From contig JAUQQA010000002.1 of the NCBI GenBank assembly GCA_030550095.1, forward strand, positions 88,025-152,024: DNA of 64,000 nucleotides. Direction: 5' to 3'. Positions 60,620 to 64,000 of the stretch are shown piece after piece (the stretch's first letter is position 1; each line of letters opens with the position of its first letter). The DNA comes from Chloroflexota bacterium (GTDB taxonomy: Bacteria; Chloroflexota; Anaerolineae; J036; Brachytrichaceae). The notes below the pieces were generated by a model. It saw nothing but the letters and a program-made list of their open reading frames with translations. It did no database searches and was not told the DNA's origin. The position numbers were made by a program, and so were the translations under genes.

Positions 60620-61357
60620 ATGCAAGGTGCAATTTCGGTTGAGCGGTCCTGGCGCGTGGATGGGCTTACGCGGGCGTTTGGCGTTGCAGCGTTGATCATG
60701 GTGGCGGTGGCGTTGGTGTTGGTGTTCTTTGTGGCGCCTTCGGGGGATGTACGCTCTGGAGGAGAGGCACAGCGCATTTTCTACTTCCATATCTCCTCAG
60801 CATGGGTGGGATTCGGCGCCTGGCTGCTCACAGCCTTCTTCGGCATTCGCTACCTTCAGACGCGCGATCTCGCCTGGGATCGCCGTGCACATGCGAGCGC
60901 TGAGGTTGGGGTGGTGTTCATCACGATGACGCTGCTGAGCGGAATGCTCTGGGGCCGCCCAACATGGAACACCTGGTGGACGTGGGATTTCAAGCTCACG
61001 CTGACGGCGCTGCAGTTCCTCCTGTACGTGGCGTACCTGATGCTGCGCAGTGGCATTGAGAACCCCGAGCGACGCGCGCGTTTCGCCTCGGTATATGGCA
61101 TCATCGGCTCGCTAACCATCCCCTTGAACTTCGTCATTAGCCGCGTGCTGCAAAGCATCCATCCCGCGGTGTTCGGCCCAAGCGTCAACGCAGCACAGCA
61201 GGGCGGGTTTGGCGTCTCTGTTGATCGATCGCTGATTCTGATTGTCTCGATTGCGGCGCTGACAGCGGCGTACCTATTCTTGGTGCGCGCGCGCATCGCG
61301 CTCTTGCAGCAGGAGGAGGCGCTCAATGCGCGCAAGGCTGCGCTCACGGAGGTATGA
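60620..61357 (+). CDS. ccmC: Haem exporter / cytochrome c maturation protein CcmC
   Basis: A 245-residue membrane protein with about six spans. The tryptophan-rich haem-handling motif is intact in WGRPTWNTWWTWDFKLT (about 112-128), flanked by the conserved histidines in IFYFHISSAW (about 53-62) and IHPAVFG (about 180). CcmC presents haem to CcmE in system I cytochrome c maturation. A GGAG site precedes the ATG. Its stop is followed directly by the ATG of the ccmD-like gene (TGAATG). CcmA, B, E, F and H are not in the window. Confidence 0.93.
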   Translation: MQGAISVERSWRVDGLTRAFGVAALIMVAVALVLVFFVAPSGDVRSGGEAQRIFYFHISSAWVGFGAWLLTAFFGIRYLQTRDLAWDRRAHASAEVGVVFITMTLLSGMLWGRPTWNTWWTWDFKLTLTALQFLLYVAYLMLRSGIENPERRARFASVYGIIGSLTIPLNFVISRVLQSIHPAVFGPSVNAAQQGGFGVSVDRSLILIVSIAALTAAYLFLVRARIALLQQEEALNARKAALTEV

Positions 61358-61567
61358 ATGAGCCTACTTGAGGACAAGAACGCTGTTTACCTCTTCACGG
61401 CATATGGCGTCTTCATCGGTGGCATGCTAACCTACGCGCTCTTCCTCTGGTGGCGCCGCCGCAGCCTCGAACGCGAGGCAGCGCTGCTCGAGGAGATCGA
61501 GCGCGAACAACGCAGCACAGACGTAAAGGCACCGCGCCAGGTCGCCTCGGGCAGACAAACCAACTAG
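61358..61567 (+). CDS. CcmD-like small membrane protein
   Basis: A 69-residue protein with one membrane span (about 9-30, YLFTAYGVFIGGMLTYALFLWW) followed by a basic RRR stretch and a charged helical tail (LEREAALLEEIEREQ). Size, topology and position right after ccmC match CcmD, which releases holo-CcmE. Sequence similarity in this family is always weak, so the call rests mainly on context. The start directly abuts the ccmC stop. Confidence 0.78.
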   Translation: MSLLEDKNAVYLFTAYGVFIGGMLTYALFLWWRRRSLEREAALLEEIEREQRSTDVKAPRQVASGRQTN

Positions 61568-61623
61568 CCTGCGCTCGAGGCGTGTTACAAGAAGGCACGC
61601 GTCGTCGTCTAACTGGTAAAACC

Positions 61624-62403
61624 ATGACCAACGCTGTGGCAGAGAAAACCCTGACAATGGAGAGCCCAGCCCAACGTTGGCGCACCTTTCGACAAGGCAT
61701 CCTCTTCGTGCTCGGTTTTGCGGTTTTCATCATGGGAGCGTTTGGCGTTGCAGGGACGGTGCTGGGCGATATGTTCTACGAAGCGCGCGAAGCAGTGCGC
61801 ATCGTGGGTGGCATCGCGCTGATCGTGCTCGGTCTGTTCACGCTCGGCATCCTCAACATCCCCTTGCTCTATCGCGAGGTGCGCGCCGATCTGAGTGCAT
61901 TGCACAACGTGGCTGGCAACGCTGGTGCGTTCTTGACAGGCTTAGGGTTTGCAGCGGGGTGGACGCCCTGCATTGGACCTTTCTTAGGCGCCATCCTCTC
62001 GATGAGCGTGACTACTGAGCTGGGCACGCGCATGGTGATGCTGCTTGCATATGTGCTTGGGTTGGGCGTGCCGTTTTTAGTGGTTGCTGCGCTGGCTGAT
62101 CGCGCTGTCCCATTCTTGCGCCGCATTCAGCGACACACGCGGGTGATCGAAATCGTGAGCGGCCTCCTGCTCATCGGTGTGGGCTTTGCGCTACTTGCGG
62201 GGCAAATTTCCCAGCTCAGCGCATCGCTGGCTGCGATTCCCTTCGAGTTAGAGATGCAAGTGCTCGGCGAGGAGACGGCACTCACAGTCCCTGTTGCCGC
62301 AGTGGCGGGGTTGCTCTCATTTCTATCGCCGTGTGTCTTGCCGCTCGTGCCAGCGTATCTAGGTTTTATCGGCGGCGTTGCGGTGCAGCGCCCCACAGCA
62401 TGA
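61624..62403 (+). CDS. CcdA/DsbD-type thiol-disulfide membrane protein, circularly permuted
   Basis: A 259-residue protein with about six spans. Normal CcdA begins with a block like GLLSFLSPCVLPLVPAYL and has GWTPCIGPFLGAILS in its second half. Here the order is reversed: the usual second part comes first (FVLGFAVFIMGAFGVAG, NIPLLYREVRADL, GWTPCIGPFLGAI with Cys116), and the usual first part comes last (AVAGLLSFLSPCVLPLVP with Cys237, residues 227-251). Both redox cysteines are kept. CcdA carries electrons across the membrane from thioredoxin to keep apocytochrome c cysteines reduced, which fits the ccm genes just upstream. The ATG at 61624 begins the conserved region; the upstream frame overlaps the ccmD-like gene and is not coding. 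A terminator follows. Confidence 0.85.
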   Translation: MTNAVAEKTLTMESPAQRWRTFRQGILFVLGFAVFIMGAFGVAGTVLGDMFYEAREAVRIVGGIALIVLGLFTLGILNIPLLYREVRADLSALHNVAGNAGAFLTGLGFAAGWTPCIGPFLGAILSMSVTTELGTRMVMLLAYVLGLGVPFLVVAALADRAVPFLRRIQRHTRVIEIVSGLLLIGVGFALLAGQISQLSASLAAIPFELEMQVLGEETALTVPVAAVAGLLSFLSPCVLPLVPAYLGFIGGVAVQRPTA

Positions 62404-62429
62404 GGCTCGAGGGCAAAGCAGCAAACCGA

Positions 62430-62467
62430 AGGCGCGGCCTCGGAAACCTCAATGCCGCGCCTTTTTG
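62430..62467 (+). terminator. Intrinsic terminator of the ccm/ccdA cluster
   Basis: AGGCGCGGC (62430-62438) pairs with GCCGCGCCT (62454-62462) over nine bases and is followed by a run of five T. This is the clearest rho-independent terminator in the window and ends the cytochrome c maturation transcript just before dtxR. Confidence 0.85.
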
Positions 62468-62490
62468 TTGTTAGCTATACTGCATCTGGC

Positions 62491-63183
62491 ATGACGCGGC
62501 TCTCGGAATCGGTGCAGGACTACCTGAAGGCGATCTTTGAGCTGCATCAAACAACACCGCGCGTCACAACCAACGCGCTCGCCACGCGGCTGGGAGTCTC
62601 TGCAGCTTCGGTGACGGGCATGGTGCGCCGTTTGGCAGAGCTAGGCCTTGTGGAATATGCGCCCTACCAAGGCGTTGTGCTCACAGGAAGCGGACGGCGC
62701 GCTGCGCTCGAGGTGATCCGACACCATCGCCTGATCGAGCTGTATCTCACGCAAGCGTTAGGGTATTCATGGGACGAGGTTCACGCCGAGGCCGAGCGAT
62801 TGGAACACGCTGTGAGCCGCAGCTTTGCCGAGCGCATCGCCCAGCTCCTGGGCGACCCTAAAGTAGATCCACACGGCGACCCCATCCCCAGCCGCGAAGG
62901 AGAAATGCCGCGCGTCTCGCAACGCACGCTTGTGGAAGTCCCAAGCGGCACAGCGCTGAGCGTTCAACGAGTGCGCGACGAGGATGCCGAAGTGTTGCGG
63001 CGGCTTGCTGCCCTGCGGCTGTTTCCCAACACGCGCTTTGTAGTCAAAGCTGTTGACCAGGAGCGGGGTAAGCGCGTGCTTTGCTTAGGCGACGGCGTGG
63101 AGATTGAGGTTGAGGACAAGCTTGCTCAGCACGTCTTTGTTCAGGAAGAGACAATCGCCTCATCGCCATCTTCGCCGAGGTAG
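62491..63183 (+). CDS. DtxR/MntR-family metal-dependent repressor
   Basis: A 230-residue regulator in the DtxR order: winged helix (about 1-65, SVQDYLKAIFELHQ, LATRLGVSAASVTGMVRRLAE), dimerisation and metal-binding domain (about 66-140, VIRHHRLIELYLTQALGYSWDEVHAEAERLEHAVS in pieces, DPHGDPIPS) and a C-terminal FeoA/SH3-like domain (about 150-225). It represses iron or manganese genes when metal is bound; which metal cannot be told. TATACT (62476-62481) ends nine bases before the ATG at 62491. The 3' end overlaps rex by 43 bases, convergently. Confidence 0.92.
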   Translation: MTRLSESVQDYLKAIFELHQTTPRVTTNALATRLGVSAASVTGMVRRLAELGLVEYAPYQGVVLTGSGRRAALEVIRHHRLIELYLTQALGYSWDEVHAEAERLEHAVSRSFAERIAQLLGDPKVDPHGDPIPSREGEMPRVSQRTLVEVPSGTALSVQRVRDEDAEVLRRLAALRLFPNTRFVVKAVDQERGKRVLCLGDGVEIEVEDKLAQHVFVQEETIASSPSSPR

Positions 63184-63806
63184 TAAGTCATGTGCTGGAG
63201 GTGGAGCACTGGGTCAATGTTCTCCACGCGCACCCCTGGCGGGACATTGAGCGTCACAGGTGCGTAGTTGAGAATCCCCCGCACGCCTGCATGCACGAGC
63301 ACGTCGGCGACGGCTTGCGCTGCGGAGGCAGGCACAGCGATCATGGCGAGACGAATGCTGTGCGCGCGCACGAATTGTTCCATTTCGCTCGCGGGGCGCA
63401 CCACGTGCTCACCGATGCGCGCGCCGATGCGCTGGGGATCGTTATCAAAGACAGCCACCAGGCGGAAGCCACGTTGCGCGAAGCCGGAGTAGTTCGCCAC
63501 GGCGCTCCCCAAGTGCCCTGCGCCAACTAACACCATGAGCCATTCATGCGCGATGTTTAGAATCTCGCGCAATCGAGCGAGGAGCACGGAAACTTCGTAG
63601 CCCTTCCCCTGGCGCCCGAAATCGCCAAATAAGGAGAGGTCCTTGCGGATCTGTGCGGGACCGATACCAAGCCTTTCCCCCAGCGCCTTCGAGGAGATGA
63701 AGGCGTGCCCTTCGAGCTGCAGGGCGCTCAGCGCGCGCAAGTACAACGGCAAACGAGCAACAACGATATCCGGGACATGGCGCTCTGGCATGCCTATAGT
63801 GTGCAT
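63141..63806 (-). CDS. rex: Redox-sensing transcriptional repressor Rex
   Basis: A 221-residue Rex protein. The N-terminal winged helix (about 18-80) has LPLYLRALSALQLEG, ISSKALGERLGIGPAQIRKD and LSLFGDFGRQGKGY. The NADH-binding Rossmann domain begins VLVGAGHLGSAVANYSGFAQRGF, with VAVFDNDPQRIG and a C-terminal NYAPVTLNVP and YYLG. Rex senses the NADH/NAD ratio and represses respiratory and fermentative genes when NADH is low. The first methionine is taken at 63806; one five codons later (63791) is possible. Confidence 0.95.
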   Translation of the reverse strand: MHTIGMPERHVPDIVVARLPLYLRALSALQLEGHAFISSKALGERLGIGPAQIRKDLSLFGDFGRQGKGYEVSVLLARLREILNIAHEWLMVLVGAGHLGSAVANYSGFAQRGFRLVAVFDNDPQRIGARIGEHVVRPASEMEQFVRAHSIRLAMIAVPASAAQAVADVLVHAGVRGILNYAPVTLNVPPGVRVENIDPVLHLQHMTYYLGEDGDEAIVSS

Positions 63807-63849
63807 GTTATCACGTGCAGGGCGGTTGCTATGATACCCATCAACAGCG

Positions 63850-64000
63850 ATGCACTTGTCCGTCCTCCTCTTTGCTGTTCAATCCCTTGGCGCGTTTGCA
63901 CTCGCGGTTGGCTTCTGGGTAGCATTCAGACGCTTCGGGAGGGCGCGGTGGTCGTCCGTGGCGTGGGGCGGCTTGGCATTTCTGGTTGCACAGGCGCTGC
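63850..64000 (+). CDS. Membrane protein, YhfC-like (5' part only)
   Basis: From an ATG at 63850 the frame is open to the window edge (50 codons). TATGAT at 63830-63835 lies 14 bases upstream. Two hydrophobic stretches (LSVLLFAVQSLGAFALAVGF and AWGGLAFLVAQAL) flank a basic loop FRRFGRARW. The RRFGRARW...GGLAFLVAQ pattern resembles YhfC-family putative intramembrane proteases, but only the start is visible, so the name is tentative. Confidence 0.5.
   Translation, partial: MHLSVLLFAVQSLGAFALAVGFWVAFRRFGRARWSSVAWGGLAFLVAQAL

Overview
The window is 64 kb of GC-rich, gene-dense bacterial chromosome. The gene content fits a member of the Chloroflexota, most likely a chemoheterotroph. Supporting signs are a transaldolase-glucose-6-phosphate isomerase fusion next to zwf and a short-form gnd, AroK-AroB fused in one chain, exported proteins with Thr-Pro linkers, an XRE/NB-ARC regulator, a split B12-dependent mutase with MeaB, and a PII-like c-di-AMP receptor. 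The phylum call rests on content and style, not on a marker gene. No CRISPR array, rRNA operon, insertion sequence or prophage was seen.

Layout. 0-8.9 kb: partial methyltransferase, then a pentose-phosphate cluster (rpiB, tal-pgi, gnd, zwf, pgl), a DedA protein and upp. 9-11.1 kb: two uncharacterised genes running straight into tRNA-Arg(UCU). 11-19 kb: LCP cell-wall ligase, suhB-trpF-membrane phosphodiesterase, a glycosyltransferase and a galactokinase with a C-terminal SH3-like extension. 19-30.3 kb: XRE/NB-ARC regulator, the M20 peptidase/xdhC/xseA operon facing a cytosolic GAF-GAF histidine kinase, an ABC ATPase, and a ProRS-like protein that has lost its aminoacylation motifs. 30.3-35.4 kb: an RRM protein with a long leader, and a minus-strand operon metF-rdgB-GNAT-amidase-L,D-transpeptidase-binding protein. 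35.4-40.7 kb: a 34-aa membrane protein, ridA, an SH3 protein, a membrane protein with an effector-associated-like domain, two parS palindromes, tRNA-Arg(UCG), SRP RNA, a YabE-like G5/3D protein and rsmA. 40.7-52.9 kb: IMPase, aroKB-aroQ-ECF sigma/anti-sigma, cystathionine beta-synthase, modAB, alr and a desaturase. 53-53.4 kb: the wreck of a GH9-CBM2 cellulase. 53.5-64 kb: B12-binding mutase subunit and meaB, small regulators, pheA, and a cytochrome c maturation cluster (ccmC, ccmD-like, a circularly permuted CcdA), then dtxR, rex and a partial membrane protein.

Two modes of translation start stand out. Genes inside operons use overlaps or strong AAGGAGG-type ribosome binding sites. At least fifteen first genes have a -10 hexamer ending only about 6-10 bases before the start codon, which predicts leaderless or nearly leaderless mRNAs.

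The points most worth following are the catalytically eroded ProRS paralogue, the permuted CcdA, the twin parS sites in a neighbourhood recalling the origin-proximal region of Firmicutes, the GH9-CBM2 relic and the galactokinase-SH3 fusion.
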